Shown here in pieces: positions 1 to 6,333 of a stretch of DNA of 15,778 nucleotides. How positions within the stretch are numbered: position 1 is the first letter of the stretch; each line of letters begins with the position of its first letter. The position numbers were made by a program, and so were the translations under genes. The DNA lies in assembly GCA_045633005.1 (NCBI GenBank), contig JAZQXT010000071.1:1-15778 (forward strand), read 5' to 3'. This stretch comes from CAG-390 sp045633005. Lineage in GTDB: Bacteria > Bacillota > Clostridia > Oscillospirales > CAG-272. The notes under the pieces are model-generated. The model searched no databases. It was not told the DNA's origin and saw only the letters and a program-made list of their open reading frames with translations.

Positions 1-39
1 ATTTTATCGCTCTCGGCGGTGTGTTTATTTAGATAATTT

Positions 40-417
40 TTATTCGTCATCCTCGGAGCATACCGAGCAGGGGCGGGATTTGCCTGCGGCGCGGGCTTGG
101 GCTTCGCTGCCGCGGCGTATATTTTTTGAGCTTTTGAGTCCCCCGCAAGCGCGGCTGTAATGCCAAACGGAACCGCCGTCGGTCCAAAAGAAAACGGGTT
201 CGCCGTTATCGTCGGTCTCGCGCGGATATTTTTCTGTTTGCGCCGCGTAGATAGAATCCGCAATGCTCTCTATCGCCTCGGGTGAGAGCTCCTCGCCGCC
301 GTAAAACTCCGTATCCGCGTGCGATTGCGAATAGCTTGAACAGCCAAAAAGAAAGCTCGGCACAAGCAAAAGCGAGGCTATTAGGGCTAAAATTCTCACG
401 CGCACTCCCTCTCTCAT
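40..417 (-). CDS. Small lipoprotein with C-terminal His/Cys (Ada-like) motif
   Basis: The 125-residue product has a basic N-terminus, a hydrophobic stretch (about residues 8-24) and a lipobox LFGC with Cys26, so it is predicted to be exported and lipid-anchored on the outer face of the membrane. A short polar segment follows. The C-terminal 40 residues carry His86, Cys91, Cys117 and CSVC ending at Cys120, in the pattern W-H-x4-C ... A-x-A-x-G-K-S-R-P-C-x-x-C. This resembles the small Ada-like metal-binding modules often found at the ends of secreted Firmicute nucleases and lipoproteins, so zinc binding is an inference. The ATG overlaps the TGA of the upstream regulator gene (ATGA), and a GGAGAAG ribosome-binding site lies inside that gene at 426-432. 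It is the last gene of a three-gene operon. I do not recognise a specific function. Confidence 0.8.
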   Translation of the reverse strand: MREGVRVRILALIASLLLVPSFLFGCSSYSQSHADTEFYGGEELSPEAIESIADSIYAAQTEKYPRETDDNGEPVFFWTDGGSVWHYSRACGGLKSSKNIRRGSEAQARAAGKSRPCSVCSEDDE

Positions 418-1310
418 CGCAAAAACTTCTCCATTAAGGCGATCTTTCCGTTTGAATACTCGTACGCGCCCTTATAATCAAGAAGCTCCTTGCAAGCTCT
501 TTCAAGGTCGTTGAAAACAAAATACATCACAGGCGCGGGCATTTCCTCACCCGACGTAAGTGCCACGCGAAGCACGCGCGCGGCTTCGCGGTGATCCCCT
601 GCGTTCATCAGCAATTTCGCGTTTATGTGGGACAGATAAACGTCCTCACCTTCCGCTTCGCTCTTACTTCTTGCAAGATACGCCCTTGCAAGAGTTTCTG
701 CTATTGGAGCATTCTCCTCAAACGCACGCATCAATACGCAGTATTTTACAAACGGCTCGTCCGAGTTGCCCACGGTATCTTCGTTTGCGGAAAGCTGCTC
801 CGAATAAAACGAGGGTGATATCTTGTTCATAAAATCAAGATACGCAAGTGCGGATGCTTTTATCTGCGCCGTTGGGTACGCGGTAGCTTCGCAAAGTCTA
901 CACGTCTCGTCAAAAAGCTCGCAAGCTTCGCGAAGGTCGCCGTCCGCAAACGCCGCCCTTGCCATTCCGCAGGTGCAAAGGCAGACAAGGAAAATTATCT
1001 CGTCGTCCTGACCGCCGAGCTTGCGGCACATATCGCGGCATATCTCATACTCGCCGTTGCCGTATGCGCGAAGGATATCGGGCATGGCGGTCATTTTGAG
1101 ATAATGAAAATCCATACTCTCCTCGGCAAGAAAATATCCCGCGGGAACGTCGAGCTTTTCGGCAAGATAGGTAAGCGTAGGAACGGACGGAAGCGCACTT
1201 CCGTTTTCAATGCGGCTGAGCATATTTCGGGTTATCATCTCCCCCGCCAGCTCCGCTTGCGTCATACGCCTTGTGCGCCTCATATTTTTGATCTTTTCGC
1301 CTATGTTCAT
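414..1310 (-). CDS. XRE-family transcriptional regulator with helical (TPR-like) C-terminus
   Basis: The 298-residue protein begins with a Cro/C1-type helix-turn-helix of about 60 residues; the part reading MTQAELAGEM, then RNMLSRIENGSALPS, then LTYLAEKLDVP is the standard XRE signature. The remaining 230 residues are rich in Ala, Leu and Glu and look like stacked helical pairs, as in regulators whose C-terminus is a TPR-type sensor domain (Rgg/PlcR-like architecture). I infer DNA binding with an unknown ligand or partner. The ATG overlaps the stop of the DivIVA-like gene (ATGA) and has only a weak ribosome-binding site (GGAT at a distance), so translation is probably coupled. It may control its own operon, whose promoter lies at 2208-2236, but no operator was identified. 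Confidence 0.85.
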   Translation of the reverse strand: MNIGEKIKNMRRTRRMTQAELAGEMITRNMLSRIENGSALPSVPTLTYLAEKLDVPAGYFLAEESMDFHYLKMTAMPDILRAYGNGEYEICRDMCRKLGGQDDEIIFLVCLCTCGMARAAFADGDLREACELFDETCRLCEATAYPTAQIKASALAYLDFMNKISPSFYSEQLSANEDTVGNSDEPFVKYCVLMRAFEENAPIAETLARAYLARSKSEAEGEDVYLSHINAKLLMNAGDHREAARVLRVALTSGEEMPAPVMYFVFNDLERACKELLDYKGAYEYSNGKIALMEKFLR

Positions 1311-2173
1311 TTCTTAAATCCGAATACGGAGGACAAGCTAAAGCCTTTTTTTGCCTTTGCTTTCTTTGCTGTGCGCAAGGGCTTCGCATTTGCGGTAGGT
1401 ACGCTTTTCACTTCCTCGGCGGGCTTTGGGCAGTCCGTGGTTCTCGAAACAAACTCCTCGTCAATGCTTATCTGCGCAATTCTGTTCTCCACGTCCGCGT
1501 TAAGCACGGAGCGGATATGCGAGACGTTGCTTGCTATTCTGTTGCTTCTTTGCGCAAGCTCGCCGTTCATTTTAGCGGCGGCATCCTCCGTCTCGTGTGC
1601 GGCGGAGGAAAACTCGGCAGAAACCTGCTCCGCCGCGTTGTCTATCATCTTATTTATATCGCGCATAGCGTCCGTCGCGCTCTTGCGCACGGCGTCGCGT
1701 GCAAGCTCAAGCTCGACCTCCGCCTGCCTTTTTATCTCCTTTGCCTCGCGGCGTGCGGAGGAAATGAGATTTTCCGAAACAGCCATAGCGTCACGGATCA
1801 CCGCAGACGCGCGCTCGGCATCAGCTTTTGCGGAGTTTTGGCTTTCCTCAAGCTTTGCCTTCAAGTCGCTGATCTCCGCAGTTGCCTCGTTGGCTCTTGC
1901 GGTTATATCCTCAAGCTTTTTTTCAAGCTCAGCCGTGCGAGAGACAGCGGCGTCCCTTTCGGCTTCTGCGGAGCTTGCTCGTGCCGCGGCGGCTTGTGCC
2001 TCCGCCTTTGCCTCGTCTGCGATCTCGCGCATTTGGTCGATCTGCGCTTTAAGCTCTGCCACCTCTTGCGCTCTTTGTGCGCTCGTAGCGGCTATATATT
2101 CGTTTACCGACTCCTTGCTGTATCCGCGAAGGGCGGTTTTGAAAGCCATTGCGTTCTTTTTTCCCGTTGACAT
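1307..2173 (-). CDS. DivIVA-like coiled-coil protein
   Basis: The start is the ATG at 2171-2173. A GGAGG ribosome-binding site (2182-2186) sits 8 bases upstream, and the longer TTG start at 2188 overlaps that site. The 288-residue product begins with a segment, residues 9-28, reading MAFKTALRGYSKESVNEYIA, which matches the N-terminal membrane-targeting pattern of DivIVA/GpsB proteins (F-x-x-x-L-R-G-Y-x-x-x-x-V-x-x-Y). A long Ala/Glu/Lys-rich coiled coil runs from about 30 to 200. The C-terminus is a disordered linker and a strongly basic tail (KKAKAKKG...FGFKK). There is no membrane segment. DivIVA proteins mark the poles and septum and recruit partners, and a cell-envelope or division scaffold role is inferred. 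It is the first gene of an operon with the XRE regulator and the lipoprotein. It could instead be a DivIVA-related ATP synthase-B-like scaffold. Confidence 0.75.
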   Translation of the reverse strand: MSTGKKNAMAFKTALRGYSKESVNEYIAATSAQRAQEVAELKAQIDQMREIADEAKAEAQAAAARASSAEAERDAAVSRTAELEKKLEDITARANEATAEISDLKAKLEESQNSAKADAERASAVIRDAMAVSENLISSARREAKEIKRQAEVELELARDAVRKSATDAMRDINKMIDNAAEQVSAEFSSAAHETEDAAAKMNGELAQRSNRIASNVSHIRSVLNADVENRIAQISIDEEFVSRTTDCPKPAEEVKSVPTANAKPLRTAKKAKAKKGFSLSSVFGFKK

Positions 2174-2207
2174 CGTTTTTGCCTCCAAGGTAAATTTAAT
2201 TTAATAT

Positions 2208-2236
2208 ATTTTATCATAAAAATCGACCTTTTTCAA
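2208..2236 (-). promoter_or_regulatory. Predicted sigma-A promoter of the DivIVA-like/XRE/lipoprotein operon
   Basis: On the minus strand, TTGAAA (2231-2236) and TAAAAT (2208-2213) are separated by 17 bases, and transcription would begin about 2200, some 27 bases before the DivIVA-like ATG. Its -35 box lies only 20 bases from the -35 box of the divergent xpt promoter, so one bound protein could affect both. Confidence 0.6.
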
Positions 2237-2256
2237 TATAAATTTTCACTTTTCTA

Positions 2257-2285
2257 TTTACCTTTCGGCAGTTTTCGTGTATAAT
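2257..2285 (+). promoter_or_regulatory. Predicted sigma-A promoter of xpt
   Basis: TTTACC (2257-2262), a 17-base spacer and a perfect TATAAT (2280-2285) precede xpt. Transcription would start near 2292, leaving a leader of only about 22 bases. That is enough for the ribosome-binding site but not for a purine riboswitch. Confidence 0.7.
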
Positions 2286-2313
2286 AAGTCCATAATAATT
2301 TCAGAGGTGCAAA

Positions 2314-2889
2314 ATGGAGCTTCTTAAACAAAAAATAATGACTGAGGGCGAGATAAAGCCGGGCGGTGTCGTTATCGTATCGGGATTTCTCAATCACCGT
2401 ATGGATATCAAGCTCATCGACAAGATCGGTGAGGAATTCTATAATATTTTCAAGGACACGAACCCCACGGTAATACTTACCGTAGAGGCGTCCGGCATCG
2501 GAATTGCGTGCCTCGCGGCGCGTTATTTCGGCGTTGACGTTGTTTTTGCCAAGAAATCGCAATCCAAGAACGTTACGGGTGAGACCTATTCCTCGCTCGT
2601 CCGCTCGTTCACCAAGGGAACCGTGTTCGACGTAAGAGTTGACAAAAAGTTCATCACAAAGAACGACCGCGTGCTGATAATAGACGATTTTCTTGCCGAC
2701 GGAGAGGCTCTGCGCGGACTTGCCGACATCGTACATCAGGCTGGTGCCGAGGTCGTCGGCGCGGGCATTTGCATTGAAAAGGCGTTCCAGCCCGGCGGGG
2801 CGCGAATTCGCAAGGCGGGCGTAAATCTTCATTCTCTTGCCATAGTTGATCTTGACAGCGACGGAAATCTCTTTTTCGTCGAGAAATGA
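2314..2889 (+). CDS. xpt: Xanthine phosphoribosyltransferase
   Basis: The 191-residue protein aligns by eye along its whole length with Bacillus Xpt (about 194 residues). It transfers the phosphoribosyl group of PRPP to xanthine to give XMP, in cytosolic purine salvage. Visible motifs are SGFLNHRMD (23-31), EASGIG (58-63), the PRPP-binding loop VLIIDDFLADG (120-130, with the acidic pair Asp124-Asp125) and IEKAFQPGG (154-162). The start is set by AGAGGTG five bases upstream of ATG. Its TGA overlaps the ATG of the TraX-family gene. The usual xanthine permease partner (pbuX) is not adjacent. In many Firmicutes xpt is under a guanine riboswitch; here the leader is too short for one. Confidence 0.95.
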   Translation: MELLKQKIMTEGEIKPGGVVIVSGFLNHRMDIKLIDKIGEEFYNIFKDTNPTVILTVEASGIGIACLAARYFGVDVVFAKKSQSKNVTGETYSSLVRSFTKGTVFDVRVDKKFITKNDRVLIIDDFLADGEALRGLADIVHQAGAEVVGAGICIEKAFQPGGARIRKAGVNLHSLAIVDLDSDGNLFFVEK

Positions 2890-3605
2890 ACCGCAGCGTC
2901 CTTAAGATAGTTGCCTGCGTTGCCATGTGTCTTGACCACGTGGGCTATCACACGGGATACGCGGAGCTTCGCATTATCGGCAGGATAGCTTTTCCGATAT
3001 TTGCGTTTCTTATCGCACTCGGATATAAAAAAAGCAGTAAGCCCACGGTTTACGCGCTTCGGCTTTTGGCGTTCGGTCTTGTCTCCGAGCCGATATTTGA
3101 CTTTTGCTTTTCTGGAAAAGCGTTCAATCTTTCGTCGCAGAACGTATATTTCACGCTTTTGCTCGGACTTGGCGCGATCATGTGCTTTGATAAGCTAAAG
3201 GAGCGTTTTTCATCCGATATTTTGCCCGTTATACTCTCCCCCGTGGCGTTTGGCGCTGTCGCGGAGCTGATATCCTGCGACTACGGAGCGTGGGGCGTGG
3301 GGCTTATATATCTCTTTTATCTCGTCAGCGTGTACGCGACGGGGAAAATGCAAGCTCTCGCCTATTGCACGATATGCGTGATATTTGCGATGCGCGGATA
3401 TTTTGACGCTCTTTTTACGCTTGCTACGCCGCAAAAATGGCAGATACAGCAGGGCTTTGCCGCCGTCAGCTGTATCTTTATCTCGCTTTATAACGGCAAA
3501 AGAGGCTTTGAAACGGAAAACAAGGCTTACAGAAAAATATATCAGTATTCTTTCTACGCCTTTTATCCCTTGCATCTGCTCGTTATCGGGCTGATATTCA
3601 AATAA
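2886..3605 (+). CDS. TraX-family integral membrane protein
   Basis: The 239-residue, very hydrophobic protein has about seven or eight membrane segments. It carries the hallmarks of the TraX family: an opening of K-I-x-A-C-x-x-M-x-x-D-H-x-G, then RIIGRIAFPIFAFLIALGY (residues 28-46), SEPIFDF, the segment QNVYFTLLLGL, DYGAWGVGLIYLFY, and a C-terminal YSFYAFYPLHLL. F-plasmid TraX acetylates the N-terminus of pilin and is distantly related to membrane acyltransferases. Chromosomal Firmicute homologues are common and have no assigned substrate, so membrane acyl transfer is an inference. The ATG overlaps the xpt stop (ATGA), so translation is coupled, though a functional link with xanthine salvage is not evident. 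The stop codon runs into the terminator. Confidence 0.9.
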   Translation: MNRSVLKIVACVAMCLDHVGYHTGYAELRIIGRIAFPIFAFLIALGYKKSSKPTVYALRLLAFGLVSEPIFDFCFSGKAFNLSSQNVYFTLLLGLGAIMCFDKLKERFSSDILPVILSPVAFGAVAELISCDYGAWGVGLIYLFYLVSVYATGKMQALAYCTICVIFAMRGYFDALFTLATPQKWQIQQGFAAVSCIFISLYNGKRGFETENKAYRKIYQYSFYAFYPLHLLVIGLIFK

Positions 3606-3631
3606 AAAAACGGGGCGTGCCCCGTTTTTTT
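3604..3631. terminator. Bidirectional intrinsic terminator between the TraX-family gene and spoIVA
   Basis: The stem CGGGG/CCCCG (3611-3615 and 3620-3624) is flanked by seven A on the left and seven T on the right, so it gives a hairpin plus U-tract on both strands. It lies between the convergent ends of the TraX-family gene (3605) and spoIVA (3635) and can serve both. Confidence 0.9.
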
Positions 3632-3634
3632 ATT

Positions 3635-5113
3635 TTACAATATAATACAAATAAGTCCGCCGCTGCCCTCGTTGATGATGCGTTCAAGCGTTTCGGAAAG
3701 CTTCGTTCTCGCGTCGTCGGGCATGTGCTCAAGCTTTGCATGAAGCCCCTCGTTTACAAGCTCGTAGAGCGATTTGCCGAATATATTGGAGTCCCAGATC
3801 TCGGCGGGCGACTCCTCAAACTCGCGAAGCAGGTATTTTACAAGGTCCTCGGACTGCTGCTCCGTGCCGACGACGGGGTTTATCTCCGTTTCGATATTCG
3901 CGCGTATCATATGAATGGATTGCGCCGATGCGCGAAGTTTAACGCCGTAGCCCGCGCTGTGCCGCACCATTTCGGGTTCTTCAAGATGAAGCTCGTCGAC
4001 ACTCGGCATAACTATGCCGTAGCCGCGCTCCTCAACAGCCGCAAGTGCCTCGGCGACTCTGTCGTATTCGCGCTTCACGCTTGCAAGCTCGCAAAGCAAG
4101 GGCAAAAGTGCCTCCTCGCCCGCTATCTCAAAGCCGCTCATCTCACCAAGCACCTCGTAATACAGCCCGTCGCGCATTTTAACGCTTATCTCGGCGCGAC
4201 CCGTTCCGAGGTCTATTTTATTTATTTCCACGCCGCTTACATATTCGTTATCCGCAAGGGCGGAAAACGCCTCCTCGATATCGCCTATCTTTTTTGCGTT
4301 CGCGGCACATTCGCGCACGCTATCGGCAATCGAGGCGCGTATTCTGTGGTCTGCACCCAAGGAATTAGTCCAACGCGGAAGGTCGATGCTCACCTCCGTT
4401 ATCGGGAACTCGTTAAGTATCATGCCGAGAATGTTTCTTATATCCTCCGCATCAAGCTCCAGACAGCTTACAAGTGCCACGGGAACGCCGTATTTTTCCT
4501 CAAGCTCGTGTCCGAGCGCGATAGCCGCATCACTTGACGGATGCGCGGAATTAAGTATAACGGCAAAGGGCTTGCCAAGCTCCTTCAGCTCGCGTATGAC
4601 CCTCTCCTCTGCTTCAACGTAAGCCGCACGCGATATCTCGCCTATACTGCCGTCACCCGTTATGACCATTCCGACCGTGGAATGCTCGCATATCACCTTG
4701 CGCGTTCCCTCCTCTGCAGCTTCAACGAAGGGAACGGGCTCGTCGCTCCACGGCGTGCGGACGAGACGCGGCTGCCCCTCCTCAAGTATTCCGAGCGCCT
4801 CGGGAACTACGTAGCCCACGCAGTCTATCATTCTTACTCGAAGTCTGCCCGCGCCGCCGGGATTTATCTCCACCGCCTCGTCGGGAATGAATTTCGGCTC
4901 GGTGGTCATTACCGTCTTTCCCGCCGCGCTTTGCGGCAGTTCGTCGCGCGCACGGTCGCGGTTATAGCCCTCGGCTATATTCGGAAGCACGAGCGACTCC
5001 ATAAATCTTTTGATGAAGGTAGATTTTCCCGTTCGCACAGGGCCGACCACCCCGATATAAACATTTCCGCCCGTTCTTTCGGCGATGTCTTTGTATATGC
5101 TTGTGTCTGTCAT
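3635..5113 (-). CDS. spoIVA: Stage IV sporulation protein A (spore coat basement ATPase)
   Basis: From the ATG at 5113 the product is 492 residues, the same length as Bacillus subtilis SpoIVA, and it aligns end to end by eye. SpoIVA is made in the mother cell, hydrolyses ATP to polymerise on the forespore surface, and forms the base on which the coat is built. The Walker A motif GPVRTGKS has Lys30; the MTTEPKF segment has Thr70 and Thr71; MIDCVGY has Asp97. All are at the numbering used for the B. subtilis catalytic residues. DELPQSAAGKT (57-67) and the invariant C-terminus INEGSGGL...IIL, which anchors the protein, are intact. GGAGG (5122-5126) lies 8 bases before this ATG; a longer frame to 5233 is not part of the family. 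A sigma-E-like promoter precedes it. Confidence 0.98.
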   Translation of the reverse strand: MTDTSIYKDIAERTGGNVYIGVVGPVRTGKSTFIKRFMESLVLPNIAEGYNRDRARDELPQSAAGKTVMTTEPKFIPDEAVEINPGGAGRLRVRMIDCVGYVVPEALGILEEGQPRLVRTPWSDEPVPFVEAAEEGTRKVICEHSTVGMVITGDGSIGEISRAAYVEAEERVIRELKELGKPFAVILNSAHPSSDAAIALGHELEEKYGVPVALVSCLELDAEDIRNILGMILNEFPITEVSIDLPRWTNSLGADHRIRASIADSVRECAANAKKIGDIEEAFSALADNEYVSGVEINKIDLGTGRAEISVKMRDGLYYEVLGEMSGFEIAGEEALLPLLCELASVKREYDRVAEALAAVEERGYGIVMPSVDELHLEEPEMVRHSAGYGVKLRASAQSIHMIRANIETEINPVVGTEQQSEDLVKYLLREFEESPAEIWDSNIFGKSLYELVNEGLHAKLEHMPDDARTKLSETLERIINEGSGGLICIIL

Positions 5114-5151
5114 TGGACAACCCTCCGCTTTTTGCTGATTTCTTTTGGTAA

Positions 5152-5181
5152 TTGATATGTGGATGGTGTAAAAAATATGAC
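5152..5181 (-). promoter_or_regulatory. Predicted sigma-E (mother-cell sporulation) promoter of spoIVA
   Basis: On the minus strand a -35 element GTCATATT (5174-5181) is followed by 14 bases and a -10 element CATATCAA (5152-5159). The -35 matches the sigma-E preference very well; the -10 keeps CATA but departs from the CATACAAT-like consensus in its second half. Transcription would start near 5145, about 32 bases before the ATG. B. subtilis spoIVA is known to be sigma-E dependent. Confidence 0.6.
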
Positions 5182-5210
5182 TGCAAGATATGGATTTATC
5201 CGCGAAAGTG

Positions 5211-5219
5211 TGATATAAT
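5211..5219 (+). promoter_or_regulatory. Extended -10 promoter of the FkbM methyltransferase gene
   Basis: TGATATAAT is a perfect extended -10 (TGnTATAAT). The position 17 bases upstream (5191-5196, TGGATT) is only a weak -35, as is usual for extended -10 promoters. Transcription would begin near 5226, downstream of the ATG at 5218, which supports the start at 5248. Confidence 0.6.
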
Positions 5220-5247
5220 GAAGAAAAACACAATTCGGAGCAAACAG

Positions 5248-6303
5248 ATGGATCTTTGGAAGATGCTCTCCGCCACGGAAAAGACCGTAGTTATGTACGG
5301 GATGGGCAACGGCGCTGACAAAATACTTGCGGTATGCGAAAAATACGGCGTTACGGTTGCGGATTTTTTCGCAAGCGACGGCTTTGTAAGAGGTCAGAGC
5401 TTTCACGGAAAGGTGGTTCTGAGCTTTTCCGACGTTAAAGAAAAATACGGTGCTGAAAACATTATAGTTCTCGTTTCCTTTGCCTCCTCCCTGCCCGACG
5501 TTATGGCGCAGATAGGCGCAGTTGCGGCGGAGTGCGAGACCTACGTTCCCGACGTACCCGTGCGAGGCGAAACGCTTTTTTGCGAGGAATATTACGTTGA
5601 AAACCGAGAAGATATTGAAAAAGCCCTCTCGTTGCTTGCCGACGAGCGCTCGCGCGAGGTCTTTTCGGGCGTGCTTGAATTCAGACGCACGGGAAATCTT
5701 GACGTGCTTTTGAAAACGGCGGACAACAGAGCCGACGTGATGCGAGAAATGCTTGACCTTGACACATATCGCGTGGCGGTAGACCTCGGCGCGTACGACG
5801 GCGACACCGCGCGTGAGCTTACGGAGCTATGCCCGAATATAGAAAAGATCGTAGCCTTTGAGCCAGACAGACGAAACTACCGCAAGCTTTCCGCATACGC
5901 CGCAAGCGAGCCGCGCGTGGAAGCGATAAACGCCGCCGCGTGGAACGAAAACGGCGTTATCTGCTTTGACGACAGCGGAAACCGCAACGCAGGATTATAC
6001 GAGGAAGGCGCAAAAAGGCGCGCCGAGGTAAAGGCTCTCACCGTTGACGGCGTGTGCGACGGATGCACCGTTGACTTTATAAAGTACGACGTAGAGGGCA
6101 GCGAGCGCGAGGCTATCGAGGGTAGCGCCGACACTATACGCCGCCACCGCCCCGACCTGCTCATTTCACTTTATCACCGCACTGAGGACCTGCACGAGCT
6201 GATATTGCAGATACACGCGCTTTGCCCAGAATATAAGCTCTACGTAAGGCGTTATCCCTATATCCCCGCGTGGGATTTGAATCTTTACGCGACGGTAAAA
6301 TAA
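5248..6303 (+). CDS. FkbM-family SAM-dependent methyltransferase with N-terminal Rossmann-like domain
   Basis: The 351-residue protein has two parts. Residues 12-100 hold TVVMYGMGNGADKIL and a following strand-helix pattern, a Rossmann-like nucleotide-binding fold of the kind seen in sugar-modifying FkbM fusions. Residues 170-351 are an FkbM methyltransferase: motif I VDLGAYDGD (178-186, SAM binding), FEP (204-206) and IKYDVEGSE (278-286). FkbM enzymes methylate hydroxyl groups of small molecules or glycans; the substrate here is unknown. No signal peptide is present. The ATG at 5248 has GGAG 7 bases upstream. The ATG at 5218 overlaps the -10 box and lacks a ribosome-binding site. It is monocistronic and divergent from spoIVA, which raises but does not prove a link to the spore or envelope surface. 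Confidence 0.85.
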   Translation: MDLWKMLSATEKTVVMYGMGNGADKILAVCEKYGVTVADFFASDGFVRGQSFHGKVVLSFSDVKEKYGAENIIVLVSFASSLPDVMAQIGAVAAECETYVPDVPVRGETLFCEEYYVENREDIEKALSLLADERSREVFSGVLEFRRTGNLDVLLKTADNRADVMREMLDLDTYRVAVDLGAYDGDTARELTELCPNIEKIVAFEPDRRNYRKLSAYAASEPRVEAINAAAWNENGVICFDDSGNRNAGLYEEGAKRRAEVKALTVDGVCDGCTVDFIKYDVEGSEREAIEGSADTIRRHRPDLLISLYHRTEDLHELILQIHALCPEYKLYVRRYPYIPAWDLNLYATVK

Positions 6304-6333
6304 AAAAATCGGTGTTTTTACACCGATTTTTTT
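6302..6333. terminator. Bidirectional intrinsic terminator between the FkbM gene and the phosphoesterase gene
   Basis: The stem TCGGTG/CACCGA (6309-6314 and 6321-6326), with a 6-base loop and runs of seven A and seven T outside, works on both strands. It begins inside the stop codon of the FkbM gene. On the other strand it encodes the last residues (KKSV) and stop of the phosphoesterase, so the minus-strand hairpin is partly coding. Confidence 0.9.

Noticed and set aside
1..39. Terminator after the first operon
   Set aside because: Only a three-pair stem with no clear T-run is visible on the minus strand; the true end may lie outside the window.
1104..2204. A 366-residue plus-strand open frame
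   Set aside because: It lies antisense to the XRE and DivIVA-like genes and is Ala/Ser-rich in a way explained by the coiled-coil codons opposite; it has no ribosome-binding site or family match.
2189..2313. Purine riboswitch upstream of xpt
   Set aside because: No room exists between the predicted start and the ribosome-binding site, and I could not draw the three-helix junction.
2254..2832. A 192-residue minus-strand open frame
   Set aside because: It is antisense to xpt and covers both divergent promoters; the xpt reading is unambiguous.
3617..4537. A 306-residue plus-strand open frame
   Set aside because: It is antisense to the fully conserved spoIVA gene, crosses the terminator, and shows no recognisable domain.
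5114..5233. A 40-residue N-terminal extension of SpoIVA
   Set aside because: It contains the ribosome-binding site and sigma-E-like promoter, and the ATG at 5113 gives exactly the family length with Lys30 and Asp97 in register.
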